Part shown: positions 24,915-33,339 of the stretch, piece by piece
How positions within the stretch are numbered: the first letter of the stretch is position 1
Layout of the letters: the number at the start of each line of letters is the position of its first letter
NCBI RefSeq assembly: GCF_024171885.1
Contig: NZ_JAMTCP010000003.1
Coordinates: forward strand, 140,619-204,618
Direction of reading: 5' to 3'
Source: Streptoalloteichus tenebrarius
GTDB taxonomy: Bacteria; Actinomycetota; Actinomycetes; Mycobacteriales; Pseudonocardiaceae
DNA length: 64,000 nucleotides
The notes under the pieces: generated by a model
What the model was told of the DNA's origin: nothing
Database searches by the model: none
What the model saw: the letters and a program-made list of their open reading frames with translations, nothing else
Made by a program: the position numbers and the translations under genes

Positions 24915-26165
24915 TCAGTCGTCGAGGTCGACGTCACCGTTGAGGATCTGCGCCTCGGTGACCTTGCCGGCCGCCAACGCGGCGCGCAGCTTGACCATGT
25001 CCTCGGCCGCCCACTCGTCCGTCGTCCTCCCCTGACGCCAGTACCCGGTCGCCCGCAGGAACCGCCGTTCCACGCCCCGCTCGCGCAACAGGTGCCGGCG
25101 GAGGTCGCGCACCATGCCGGCCTCTCCGGCCACCCACGCGGAAACCAGCCCGGACGGCCACGCCATCGCGCGCACCGCCTCCGTCAACGAGGGCGTTCCC
25201 GCGCTCTCGCGGTGCAACCAGTCGATCTGGACGGCGGCCTCCGTGCGCAGCTCCTGCTCCTCGTCGCGGTCGGCCACCTCCACGATCACGCGCACCGGGA
25301 CGTCGGGCCGCATGTGCTCCAGGATCGTCGCGATCGCCGGCAGCGCGCTCTCGTCTCCCACCATGAGGTGCAGGTCGACGTCCGGGGAGGGCAGGAAGCC
25401 GCCCTTGGGGCCCGCGATTCCCAGCCGGTCGCCTGGCTTGACCGACCGGGCCCACTCCGAGGCCCTCCCGTGCCCGTGGATCACGAAGTCGACGTCGAGT
25501 TCCTCGGTCAACGGGTTGTAGCGGCGCACGGTGTAGCTCCGGGCGTGCGACGGGGTGACGCCCTCCGGGTACCGCAGGCCGTCCAGGGTGAACGTCGGCA
25601 GCACCGGCACGCTCCGCCCGGGAGCGGGGAAGATCAGCTTGATGTGCTCGTCGGCCTGCTGGCCGCCGGCGAAGCCGGCGAGTTCGGGACCGCCGACCCT
25701 GACCCGCGTCATCCTCGGCGTGAGCTGGTCGACCCGCAGCACGGGAGCGACGTAGGTCTTGATCTCGGCCATCCGCCGCCGGATCTCCTCGCCGAACTCG
25801 GCGACGGGCGTGGACGTGCGTTCGGTCATGGCGGAGTCCTTCTCCCGGTCCTGATACGGGTTCTGGTTCTGGTTCTGGCCCTGGTCGAGGTTCTGGTTCT
25901 CGTCGCGGTCGTGGTTCTCGTCGCGGCCCTGGTTTCGGTCGCGGTCGCGGTTTTCGTCGCGGCCCTGGTTCTGGACGGGGCCTGGGTCGTGGCGCTGGCC
26001 GTTGTTCTGGCCTTGGTCGCGGCCCTGGTTCTGCCCCTGGTCGTGGTTCTCGTCTTCGTCGTGGTCTGGGTCGTGATCTTGGTCTTGGTCGCGGCCCTGG
26101 GCGTCGTTCTGGCCCTTGTCGCGGTTCTGGGCGTGGGTGCTGTCGTGCACTCCGCGCTCGGTCAT
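24915..26165 (-). CDS. Siderophore-interacting protein with low-complexity N-terminal extension
   Basis: The C-terminal 300 residues are a siderophore-interacting flavoprotein: EIKTYVAPVLRVDQLTPRMT, the FAD motif SYTVRRYNP, and the SIP domain (LMVGDESALPAIATI). It reduces ferric siderophores to release iron. ATG 26165 overlaps the substrate-binding-protein stop (ATGA), implying coupling, and adds about 112 residues very rich in Asp, Asn, Gln and Arg. A second start at ATG 25829, also encoding MTER and with AAGGA upstream, gives the normal-length enzyme of 304 aa. Both may be used; the short form is certainly the functional core. Confidence 0.88.
   Translation of the reverse strand: MTERGVHDSTHAQNRDKGQNDAQGRDQDQDHDPDHDEDENHDQGQNQGRDQGQNNGQRHDPGPVQNQGRDENRDRDRNQGRDENHDRDENQNLDQGQNQNQNPYQDREKDSAMTERTSTPVAEFGEEIRRRMAEIKTYVAPVLRVDQLTPRMTRVRVGGPELAGFAGGQQADEHIKLIFPAPGRSVPVLPTFTLDGLRYPEGVTPSHARSYTVRRYNPLTEELDVDFVIHGHGRASEWARSVKPGDRLGIAGPKGGFLPSPDVDLHLMVGDESALPAIATILEHMRPDVPVRVIVEVADRDEEQELRTEAAVQIDWLHRESAGTPSLTEAVRAMAWPSGLVSAWVAGEAGMVRDLRRHLLRERGVERRFLRATGYWRQGRTTDEWAAEDMVKLRAALAAGKVTEAQILNGDVDLDD
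25840..26150 (-). repeat. Imperfect hexanucleotide low-complexity tract
   Basis: About 300 bases made of degenerate hexamers that on the minus strand read like CAGAAC, CGCGAC, CAGGGC and GACGAG. In the gene frame they encode Asp/Asn/Gln/Arg-rich protein (NRDRDRNQGRDENHDRDEN). At least one other frame is also free of stops, as expected for repeat expansion. It separates two MTER start regions of the siderophore-interacting gene. Confidence 0.85.
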
Positions 26166-27175
26166 CCCCCGGCCGCCTTCGCGAACAGCGGACTGATCCG
26201 CTCGATGAGCCAAGGAATGTTGGCGACCGTCGGGTGTTGCAGCGCGCTGGTCGCGTTGATGTCGATGCCGAGGTAGGAGCCACGGCGCACAGCGCCGAGT
26301 TGTTGGAAGAGCGGATGTTCCTCGACGGCCTTGCGCGCGTCCGCGCCCGGATACCCGACCAGGACGAGGTCGGCGTCGAGCAGGCCGAGCATCTCCGGGC
26401 TGACCGGGCTGCCGGCGGGGCCGACCTCCAGTTTCGCCATGGCTGGCGCGGGCGCGAGTCCGAACTGCCGCAGGAACCGCGTGGTGTGGTTGGCGTCGTC
26501 GGCGATCGTGGCCATCTGGTCGAGCCGGTAGGCGAACGTGTAGGTGTAGGTCCTACCCGCCAGCGCCGGGAACCGGCTCTTGGTCGCCTCGACCGCCTTC
26601 TCGGTGTCGTCGACGAGCTGCCGCGCCTTGTCCGGCACACCCAGCACCCGACCGAGGAACGTCACGCGCTCCTGCCAGGTGTCGACGTTGTAGCCCCGCT
26701 CGTAGCCGATCACGGGCGCGATCTGGGACAGCCGGTCATGGTGCGGGCGCACGAGCGGACCGCCGCCGACGATCACGTCGGGCCGCAACGCGGCGATCTG
26801 CTCCACGGGCAGGTTGTTCGGGTCCACCAGGCGGGTCTTCGCCGGGTCCAACCGCCCCGACAACCACGGGGGCACGCCGTCCTGGCCGAACTGGTCGCGG
26901 TACGCCGCGACCGGCGTGATGCCGAGCGCGAGCACGACGTCGACGTCCGTGGGCATCAACGCCACCACGCGGCGCGGTGCGGCCGGCACCTCCGCCGTCC
27001 CGAACTCCTGCCGCACGGACATGGGGAACCCCTCGCCCGCCGAACCCCCGGTCGGGGACGGATCATCCGCCCCGCTGGTGCAGGCCGCGCTCATCAGGAC
27101 ACCCGCGAGCGCCACGGCCCACAGGGACCGCAGGGTGGGTCTTGTCCGCGTTCGCCGCCACTGTCGTCGTGGCAT
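26162..27175 (-). CDS. Iron-siderophore ABC transporter substrate-binding lipoprotein
   Basis: A 337-aa FepB/FecB-type binding protein. The lipoprotein signal ends in LMSAACTSG (lipobox Cys at about residue 32). RRVVALMPTDVDVVLALGIT and AALRPDVIVGGGP are conserved, and NATSALQHPTVANIPWLIER closes the C-terminal lobe. It delivers ferric siderophore to a permease not seen here. It is followed directly by the siderophore-interacting protein, and an iron box lies about 45 bases upstream of its start. Confidence 0.93.
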   Translation of the reverse strand: MPRRQWRRTRTRPTLRSLWAVALAGVLMSAACTSGADDPSPTGGSAGEGFPMSVRQEFGTAEVPAAPRRVVALMPTDVDVVLALGITPVAAYRDQFGQDGVPPWLSGRLDPAKTRLVDPNNLPVEQIAALRPDVIVGGGPLVRPHHDRLSQIAPVIGYERGYNVDTWQERVTFLGRVLGVPDKARQLVDDTEKAVEATKSRFPALAGRTYTYTFAYRLDQMATIADDANHTTRFLRQFGLAPAPAMAKLEVGPAGSPVSPEMLGLLDADLVLVGYPGADARKAVEEHPLFQQLGAVRRGSYLGIDINATSALQHPTVANIPWLIERISPLFAKAAGG

Positions 27176-27216
27176 TCACGTCCTCCGTCCACAGCTCCTT
27201 TTTTGTACGCGTATAG

Positions 27217-27235
27217 TAAGGTAAGCCTTACCTGA
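27217..27235 (-). promoter_or_regulatory. IdeR/DtxR-type iron box
   Basis: The 19-base site TAAGGTAAGCCTTACCTGA contains a perfect palindrome AGGTAAG-C-CTTACCT and agrees with the IdeR/DmdR consensus. On the minus strand TTGTTT and TACTAT flank or overlap it at promoter spacing (16 bases), so iron-loaded repressor would block transcription of the siderophore genes. Confidence 0.88.
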
Positions 27236-27309
27236 AACAAGAGGGTGTGATCGAGACCGCGCGACCAGTGCGCGATCATGGAGCGACGAACAGCCCCGCC
27301 CGCCCTACG

Positions 27310-27370
27310 GATCGCGACAGCAAATGGTCAAAACCCGCGCCCCAACCAGATAAACTGCCAGGTCAGCAAG
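27310..27370 (+). promoter_or_regulatory. CRISPR array 1 leader
   Basis: The sequence just left of the first repeat has an A-rich patch (GGTCAAAACC, AGATAAACTGCC) and ends CAGGTCAGCAAG. The same pattern precedes array 2 at 44465-44514. Leader placement on the left agrees with degenerate repeats at the right end of the array, so new spacers enter at 27371. Confidence 0.75.
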
Positions 27371-28862
27371 GTCGGCCCCGCCCACGCGGGGATGGCTCGG
27401 TGGCGCGGCGGCAGATCGCCCGGGACCTGTAGTCGGCCCCGCCCACGCGGGGATGGCTCGGCTCCCGCCCCGCGCATCCTGCCCACCGTCGAGTCGGCCC
27501 CGCCCACGCGGGGATGGCTCGGGCGTCCCGTGGGACAAGGTGGGCGCCTGGTTGTCGGCCCCGCCCACGCGGGGATGGCTCCATGACCCGCGCGGGTATT
27601 GGCGGCCCCGACTAGTCGGCCCCGCCCACGCGGGGATGGCTCTCGAGACCAGACAGGGAGCCCTGACCATCATGAGTCGGCCCCACCCACGCGGGGATGG
27701 CTCGGGGGCTTTGGAGGGGTTTTCCCTTGTGGGACAGTCGGCCCCGCCCACGCGGGGATGGCTCCCCGGTCAGGCGGCCCAAACCCACCCACCCCCCGTC
27801 GGCCCCGCCCACGCGGGGATGGCTCCTGGTGGGCACCGATGTTCGAGCGCAACCGGTTGTCGGCCCCGCCCACGCGGGGATGGCTCGGGGGAGCCCCCGG
27901 CCTGCCACCGGGGGCTCCCGTCGGCCCCGCCCACGCGGGGATGGCTCGCCGGTCGCCTGCCCCGCGCCTGCGGTCTCAGCGTCGGCCCCGCCCACGCGGG
28001 GATGGCTCCCCCCGAGGACCCGACCGGCCGGATGCCGCGCCGTCGGCCCCGCCCACGCGGGGATGGCTCGCGGTGTGGAACCCGGAGAAGCGCCAGTGGG
28101 TCGTCGGCCCCGCACACGCGGGGATGGCTCGCGCCTCGCTGGCGAGCGCTGGTATGTCGACGCGTCGGCCCCGCCCACGCGGGGATGGCTCGCTTCGACG
28201 TAGGAGGGCGGCAGGGCGGGTCCGGTCGGCCCCGCACACGCGGGGATGGCTCGGGCTAGTCCTCGGTGGTCTCGTCGGGGTGGGTGTCGGCCCCGCACAC
28301 GCGGGGATGGCTCCCGGCACCGGGCGAAGGCCGCGTACAAGCGGAAGTCGGCCCCGCCCACGCGGGGATGGCTCCCCGCCTTCCTCCTGGAGCGGCGCGC
28401 AGCGGTCGTCGGCCCCGCCCACGCGGGGATGGCTCGTGGTCCTGCCTCATAAACCGGGCGGTCAGCATGTCGGCCCCGCACCCGCGGGGATGGCTCCCAC
28501 TACCCGCAGGCCGAACCGACCTCGACCACGTCGGCCCCGCCCACGCGGGGATGGCTCCGTTTCGGTCGACACCCGCCAGCAGATCGGCGCGTCGGCCCCG
28601 CCCACGCGGGGATGGCTCGACCCGACCGGACCTCCGGTCCGTCGCGGGCTAGTCGGCCCCGCACCCGCGGGGATGGCTCCGTGTCCGGCCTGCGACCCGC
28701 TCCCCCGCCCCCGTCGGCCCCGCCCACGCGGGGATGGCTCCAGCAAGCCGCTCTCCTGCCACGCAGCGCCCGCGTCGGCCCCGCGTAGGCGGGGATGGTT
28801 GCGACCACATCCACTTCGTCGTGGGAAAGGTCCGGTCGGCCCCGCACACGCGGGGGTGAGTC
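27371..28862 (+). CRISPR. Type I-E CRISPR array 1: 25 repeats, 24 spacers
   Basis: Repeats recur at exactly 61-base intervals from 27371 to 28835: a 28-29-base repeat plus 32-33-base spacers. The repeat starts GTCGGCCCCGC, ends GCGGGGATGGCTC and contains the CCCCGC/GCGGGG hairpin of actinobacterial type I-E repeats. Single-base variants (CACACGC, CACCCGC, CCCACCC) occur in the body; the last two repeats (28774, 28835) are degenerate, as at a trailer end. All spacers look different. No cas gene lies in the window, so function depends on proteins encoded elsewhere. Confidence 0.98.
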
Positions 28863-28991
28863 ACCGGCTTCTGGGTCAGCCGGCTGTCTGAGTGTCGCCG
28901 CGCCGGTCACCAGTCGTCGCCGAGTGGCCTGGCTATCGCCACGGCTCCCACTTCCCACTTCTGTCCTTTGAGGACAGTGGGTGGGGGGCAG

Positions 28992-29603
28992 CTAGTCGGC
29001 GGGGGTGGTCATGGCCGTGGTGATGGTGTCGATGACGTGCGGGAGGACGCGGGCGCGGAAGGCGGTGGCCGGAGCGCCGTGGATGAGTTCCTGCGCGGTG
29101 GCGCCCTCGTGCAGGGCGGTGACCAGGCGGGCGACGTCCCTCGCTGTGTCCGGTGTGGACTGTGGGAGCAGGCGGGCGAGGAGGTTCGCGATCCCGGTGG
29201 TGAGACGGTCCTCGTGGGGGGCGAGTTCGGCGGCCAGGTCGGGGTTCCGCGCCGCGTGCAGCGTGAACTCCATGGACACCAGGAACCACTGCCGGTCGTC
29301 GCGGCGGTGCGCGGCCAGGTACTCCAGGAGCCGCTGGACGGGGTGGGCGTCGCCGTCGGTGATGTCGCGGGCGGCGCGTTCGAGGTCGCCGAGGATGCGG
29401 TCGACCTCGGTGTCGTAGAGGGCGAGGAAGAGGTGTTCCTTGCTGGGGTAGTTGGAGTAGAAGGCGCCTCGCGTCAGGCCCGCGTGCTCACAGATGTCGC
29501 TGATCGAGGTGGCGTGGTAGCCGTTCCTGATGAACAGCGCGCGGGCGCTGGTCATCAGGGCGGCCACCGTTCTGGGGCGGGTCTTGGTGGGCGACTTCGG
29601 CAT
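28992..29603 (-). CDS. TetR-family regulator of the adjacent divergon
   Basis: A 203-aa TetR protein. The HTH is TSISDICEHAGLTRGAFYSN followed by YPSKEHLFLALYD (about residues 32-65), and the C-terminal domain is helical. It lies 11 bases downstream of the hydroxyacyl-CoA dehydrogenase gene on the same strand, so it is probably cotranscribed with it. The large palindromic site at 30570-30620 is the likely operator. Confidence 0.92.
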   Translation of the reverse strand: MPKSPTKTRPRTVAALMTSARALFIRNGYHATSISDICEHAGLTRGAFYSNYPSKEHLFLALYDTEVDRILGDLERAARDITDGDAHPVQRLLEYLAAHRRDDRQWFLVSMEFTLHAARNPDLAAELAPHEDRLTTGIANLLARLLPQSTPDTARDVARLVTALHEGATAQELIHGAPATAFRARVLPHVIDTITTAMTTPAD

Positions 29604-29614
29604 CGGGTTCCTCG

Positions 29615-30484
29615 TCAGGCGTCGGGGTAGTCATCGTAGAACCCGGCGCCGGTCTTGACCCCGAGTCGTCCCCGGGCGATGTAGTCGCGCAGCAGCGCGC
29701 GCGGCGCCTCCGGGTACTCCGGGTGCTCGGCCGCGTAGTGCTCCTCGATGTCGAGGACGACGTCCAGCCCGACCTTGTCCATCAACCGGAACGGCCCGCC
29801 AGGAAGACCTGTGTTGACCTCGAACATCCGGTCGACGTCCTGCGGGGTCGAGACGCCCTCGGCCACGACGGTCAGGGCCTCGCGCTTGATGGCGGCCCAC
29901 ACCCGGTTGAAGATGAATCCGGTGCTCTCCTTGCGGGCCTCGAAGGGGTGCAGCCCGAACTCGGGGAACGTGGCCATCACGAAGTCGAGCACGTCCCGGT
30001 CGGTCCTGCCGCAGGACATGACGTCGACGGCGTTCTGGGTGGGCGGCATGTAGAAGTGGGTGTTGAGCACCCGCTCGGGCCGCTGGACGTGGTCGAGGAA
30101 CAACCGGCTGGCGTACGAGGAGGAGTTGCTGCCGAGGATCGTGTCCTCGGCGACGATGCGGTCCAGTTCGCCGAAGATCCGCTTCTTCGGTTCGAGCCGT
30201 TCCGGGATCGCCTCGACGACCAGCCAGGCGTCCGCGACGGCCTCGGCGAGGTCGCCGGTGGCGACCACCGTGCCGGGGGTTCCGTTCTCGATCCGGCTGG
30301 CGACCTCGGCGACGTTGCGCTCGACGTAGTCGACGGCGGCGTCGCGCTGGGCCTGCGACAGGTCGTGGATCCGGACGAGGCCGCCGCGCGTGGCGAACAT
30401 CAGCGCGATGCGGCGGCCCAGTGTTCCGGCGCCGATCACGGCGACCGGGCGCGACGCGTGGTTCGTGGGGACGGCGAAGCTCAT
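29615..30484 (-). CDS. 3-hydroxyacyl-CoA dehydrogenase
   Basis: A 289-aa NAD-dependent dehydrogenase. PVAVIGAGTLGRRIALMFAT is the NAD-binding Rossmann motif, VVEAIPERLEPKK and DTILGSNSSSYASRLFLDHV the family core, and HFYMPPTQNAVDVM the catalytic region (family HFxxP with His). It oxidises 3-hydroxyacyl-CoA, such as 3-hydroxybutyryl-CoA, to the 3-keto form. The start ATG 30484 has AAAGGAG upstream. It is divergent from an acetoacetate decarboxylase-like gene, suggesting a shared C4 acid pathway. Confidence 0.9.
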   Translation of the reverse strand: MSFAVPTNHASRPVAVIGAGTLGRRIALMFATRGGLVRIHDLSQAQRDAAVDYVERNVAEVASRIENGTPGTVVATGDLAEAVADAWLVVEAIPERLEPKKRIFGELDRIVAEDTILGSNSSSYASRLFLDHVQRPERVLNTHFYMPPTQNAVDVMSCGRTDRDVLDFVMATFPEFGLHPFEARKESTGFIFNRVWAAIKREALTVVAEGVSTPQDVDRMFEVNTGLPGGPFRLMDKVGLDVVLDIEEHYAAEHPEYPEAPRALLRDYIARGRLGVKTGAGFYDDYPDA

Positions 30485-30569
30485 GGCGAACGCTCCTTTG
30501 GGGGCCTTCTGGCGCGGGCTGGGGCGGGGTGGCCAGGTGTTCCGGAGGCCACATCGGGGTTGCGCCCCA

Positions 30570-30620
30570 CCCTCAAACGAGTACAACCTGTATCCGATAC
30601 ATACCGTACTCGTTTGAGGG
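30570..30620. promoter_or_regulatory. Nested palindromic operator of the hbd/adc-type divergon
   Basis: Perfect 15-base arms CCCTCAAACGAGTAC (30570-30584) and GTACTCGTTTGAGGG (30606-30620) enclose a second palindrome TGTATCCGATACA (30589-30601). Promoter-like hexamers lie symmetrically: TTGCGC with TACAAC on the plus strand, and TTGACG with TACGGT on the minus strand, each with a 16-base spacer occupied by an arm. The adjacent TetR protein is the probable ligand. Confidence 0.75.
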
Positions 30621-30653
30621 GGCGCGTCAACCAGCCCCCGCCGAAGGAGAGAC

Positions 30654-31388
30654 ATGCGACCCGAGCAACTGCTCCGCGCCCCGGTGACACCGCTGGCGGC
30701 GCCGCCGTACCCGCTGCGGGCGACCCGGTTCCTCGACCGGGAGTACCTCAACGTCGTCTACCGCACCGACCCGGACGCCCTGCGCGCCGTCGTCCCGGCC
30801 CCGCTGGAGGTCGTCGAGCCGCTGGTGCGGTTCGAGGTCATGCGCATGGGCGACGTCGACGGCTACGGCCCCTACACCGAGGCGGGGCAGGTGATCCCGG
30901 TCCGGTTCGACGGCGAGGACGGCGAGTACCTGCACGCGATGCACCTCGACAACGTCGCGGCCATCCTCGCCGGCAGGGAGCTGTCGGCCTACCCCAAGAC
31001 CTCCGGGTCGCCGCGCCTGTTCGTCGAGGACGGCGCCCTGGTCGGCACGCTCGACTACGGGTCGCAGCGGGTCGCGACCGCGACGATGGCCTACAAGCAC
31101 CGCCCGCTGGACCACGAGGAGGCGCGCCGGCAGATCACCGTGCCGACGTTCGCGGTCAAGGCCGTCCCGGACTACACCGGCGGCCTGCGGGTCTGCGATC
31201 TGGTGCGCACCCAGATCACCGACATCACGGTGAAGCAGGCGTGGGAGGGTCCGGCCCGGCTGCACCTGGTCGACCACGTCATGGCGCCGCTGGCCGACCT
31301 GCCCGTCCTGGAGATCGTCTCCGCCTCGCACGTGCTCACCGACCTCACGCTCGCCCCGGCCGTGCCCGTGCACGACTACCTCGCCTGA
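30654..31388 (+). CDS. Acetoacetate decarboxylase family protein
   Basis: A 244-aa Adc-superfamily protein: LNVVYRTDPDALRAVVPAPL at the N-terminus, AMHLDNVAAILAGRELSAYP in the core, then KTSGSPRL. The Lys after YP is the Schiff-base Lys of acetoacetate decarboxylase. The classical enzyme has a second Lys next to it that lowers its pKa; here that residue is Thr. The protein may therefore be a slow or altered decarboxylase or an aldolase-type member. It has GAAGGAG before ATG 30654 and shares its operator with the dehydrogenase. Confidence 0.88.
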   Translation: MRPEQLLRAPVTPLAAPPYPLRATRFLDREYLNVVYRTDPDALRAVVPAPLEVVEPLVRFEVMRMGDVDGYGPYTEAGQVIPVRFDGEDGEYLHAMHLDNVAAILAGRELSAYPKTSGSPRLFVEDGALVGTLDYGSQRVATATMAYKHRPLDHEEARRQITVPTFAVKAVPDYTGGLRVCDLVRTQITDITVKQAWEGPARLHLVDHVMAPLADLPVLEIVSASHVLTDLTLAPAVPVHDYLA

Positions 31389-31542
31389 CCGCGAGCCGAC
31401 GACGGTCTCCGCCCGCGCCGCCCGACGGCTCGCGCACGCGTCCGCCATTCAGCGGCAGACCCCGTCACAAGATCGGCAGGAACATGGCGGTGACGGACAC
31501 GCGTGGCGTTTCATCACTGATGGAACGCGAAGGAGGCAACGC

Positions 31543-32700
31543 ATGGAGTTCCTGCTCCCGACCTACAGCACGGGCACCCTCGCCGACGTCGTGCCGTCGT
31601 TGCTGGCGGGCCTGGGCGTTCCGGGCACGAGCGACGTGCTCGGGCTCCCGGGCGCGCCGAGGGTGTGTCTGCTCCTGGTCGACGGCCTCGGATGGGAACT
31701 GCTGCGGTCACACGCGGCCGACGCGCCGTTCCTGTCCTCGCTGGCGGCCGAACGGGACCCGATCACCGCCGGCTTCCCCGCCACGACCGCGACCAGCCTC
31801 TCCACCCTCGGCACCGGCCGCCCCTCGGGGGAGCACGGGATGGTGGGGTACTCCTTCGCCCCGGACGACAACGAGGTCCTCAACGTCCTGCGCTGGCAGC
31901 GCCACGGCGACGGCGCGCACGTCGATCTCCGGTCCCAGTACGTCCCCGAGCAGATCCAGCCCCACCGCACCGTGTTCGAGCAGGCCGCGGACGCGGGCGT
32001 CGAGGTCCGGTTGGTGGCGCCGGGCGCGCAGGACGGCAGCGGCCTGACCCGGGCGGTGCTGCGCGGCGGCCAGTTCCGCGGCACGTACGCGCTGGGCGAC
32101 CTGACCACCCACGTGCTGGACGCGCTGAGCGGCCACCCCCGGGTCCTCTGCTACGCCTACCACGCCGACCTCGACATGCTCGGCCACATCTACGGCGCGG
32201 GGAGCACCCCTTGGCGGGCGCAGCTTCGTTACGTCGACCAGCTCGCCGCGACGATCGCCGAAGGGCTCCCGTCGGACAGCATGCTCGTCGTCACCGCCGA
32301 CCACGGCATGGTCAACGCCGGCGAGCAGGACCGCGTGGACATCGACACCGAGCCGGCGTTGCTGGACGGGGTCCGCATGCTGGGCGGCGAAGCGCGCGTG
32401 CGCCACGTCTACACCGCTCAGGGCGCGGTGGAGGACGTGCGGCGCGCCTGGAGCGAGGTGCTCGGCGAGCGGGCGCTGGTCCTGCCGCGTGACGAGGCGA
32501 TCAGCGCCGGCTGGTTCGGTCCGCGGGTCGACGACCGCGTCCGCCCGCGCGTCGGCGACCTCGTGGTCGCGGCGCTGGGATCTTTCGTCATGGTGCGCTC
32601 GCAGGCCGAGCCGCAGCTCAGCCTGCTGCCTGGTCAGCACGGCTCGCTCACCAGGGAGGAACAGCTCGTCCCGCTGTTGACCGCCACGAAGGACGACTGA
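31543..32700 (+). CDS. Type I phosphodiesterase/nucleotide pyrophosphatase family
   Basis: A 385-aa alkaline-phosphatase-superfamily enzyme without a signal peptide. VCLLLVDGLGWELL carries the first metal Asp, GFPATTATSLSTLGTGRPSG the nucleophilic Thr, YAYHADLDMLGHIYG and VVTADHGMVN the other metal ligands, and LLPGQHGSLTREE the last His. It hydrolyses phosphodiester or pyrophosphate bonds; the substrate is not evident. AAGGAGG precedes ATG 31543. Confidence 0.9.
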   Translation: MEFLLPTYSTGTLADVVPSLLAGLGVPGTSDVLGLPGAPRVCLLLVDGLGWELLRSHAADAPFLSSLAAERDPITAGFPATTATSLSTLGTGRPSGEHGMVGYSFAPDDNEVLNVLRWQRHGDGAHVDLRSQYVPEQIQPHRTVFEQAADAGVEVRLVAPGAQDGSGLTRAVLRGGQFRGTYALGDLTTHVLDALSGHPRVLCYAYHADLDMLGHIYGAGSTPWRAQLRYVDQLAATIAEGLPSDSMLVVTADHGMVNAGEQDRVDIDTEPALLDGVRMLGGEARVRHVYTAQGAVEDVRRAWSEVLGERALVLPRDEAISAGWFGPRVDDRVRPRVGDLVVAALGSFVMVRSQAEPQLSLLPGQHGSLTREEQLVPLLTATKDD

Positions 32701-32857
32701 GCGCCACGAGAGAGGTCCAACCGTCACGAGAGAGACAACTCACCGACACAGATGACAACCGACTGCCACGAAGGACGACCGCGTTGCGAGAGACACCTCG
32801 CCGACACGGATGTCAATCGACCGTCACGCACGACAACGCGTCCTGACCGTCCCGTGA
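32701..32857. repeat. Intergenic with imperfect direct repeats
   Basis: Words such as CACGAGAGAG, CACCGACACAGATG/CGCCGACACGGATG and CGTCACG recur two or three times in this 157-base gap between the phosphodiesterase and the arsenic operon. They look like old tandem duplications. No gene or clear terminator is seen. Confidence 0.4.
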
Positions 32858-33265
32858 TCAGGTCGTGGGGAGGAGTTCGGAGAGCAGTTCCCGCACGCGG
32901 CGGTCGATCTCGTCGCGGATCGGCCGGACCTCCTCGACCGGCCTGCCGGCCGGGTCCGGCACCCGCCAGTCCAGGTAACGCTTGCCGGGGAAGACCGGGC
33001 AGGCGTCGCCGCAGCCCATGGTGATCACGACGTCGGCGGCCCGGACCGCCTCGGTGGTGAGGGGCTTGGGGAACTCCCGGGACAGGTCGATGCCGATCTC
33101 GGCCATCGCCTCGACGACGGCGGGGTTGATCGTGTCCGCCGGGGCCGACCCCGCCGAGCGCACCACGACCCGGCCGGCGGCGTGGTGGTGCAGCAGGGCG
33201 GCGGCCATCTGGGAGCGGCCGGCGTTGTGGACGCAGACGAACAGGACCTCGGGCGTGGGGTTCAT
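32858..33265 (-). CDS. arsC: Arsenate reductase, thioredoxin-coupled type
   Basis: A 135-aa low-molecular-weight phosphatase-fold arsenate reductase. The P-loop CVHNAGRSQMAAALL has nucleophile Cys11 and Arg17; Cys85 and Cys89 in MGCGDACP are the redox pair used to pass the disulfide to thioredoxin. It reduces arsenate to arsenite for export by the upstream ACR3 protein. It is the third gene of an arsR-acr3-arsC operon, 74 bases after acr3. Confidence 0.95.
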   Translation of the reverse strand: MNPTPEVLFVCVHNAGRSQMAAALLHHHAAGRVVVRSAGSAPADTINPAVVEAMAEIGIDLSREFPKPLTTEAVRAADVVITMGCGDACPVFPGKRYLDWRVPDPAGRPVEEVRPIRDEIDRRVRELLSELLPTT

Positions 33266-33339
33266 GGCGGTTCCTCGCAGCCTCGCGGTGGTGGTCAGGC
33301 TCGTGGGCGGGTCGTCTGGCAGGGCGTTCCTCCGCCGTG

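Noticed and set aside
27453..28891. Long frames on both strands across CRISPR array 1
   Set aside because: They translate the repeat over and over (PRPRGDGS, AIPAWAGPT); the 61-base periodicity and spacers show a CRISPR array, not a repetitive protein.
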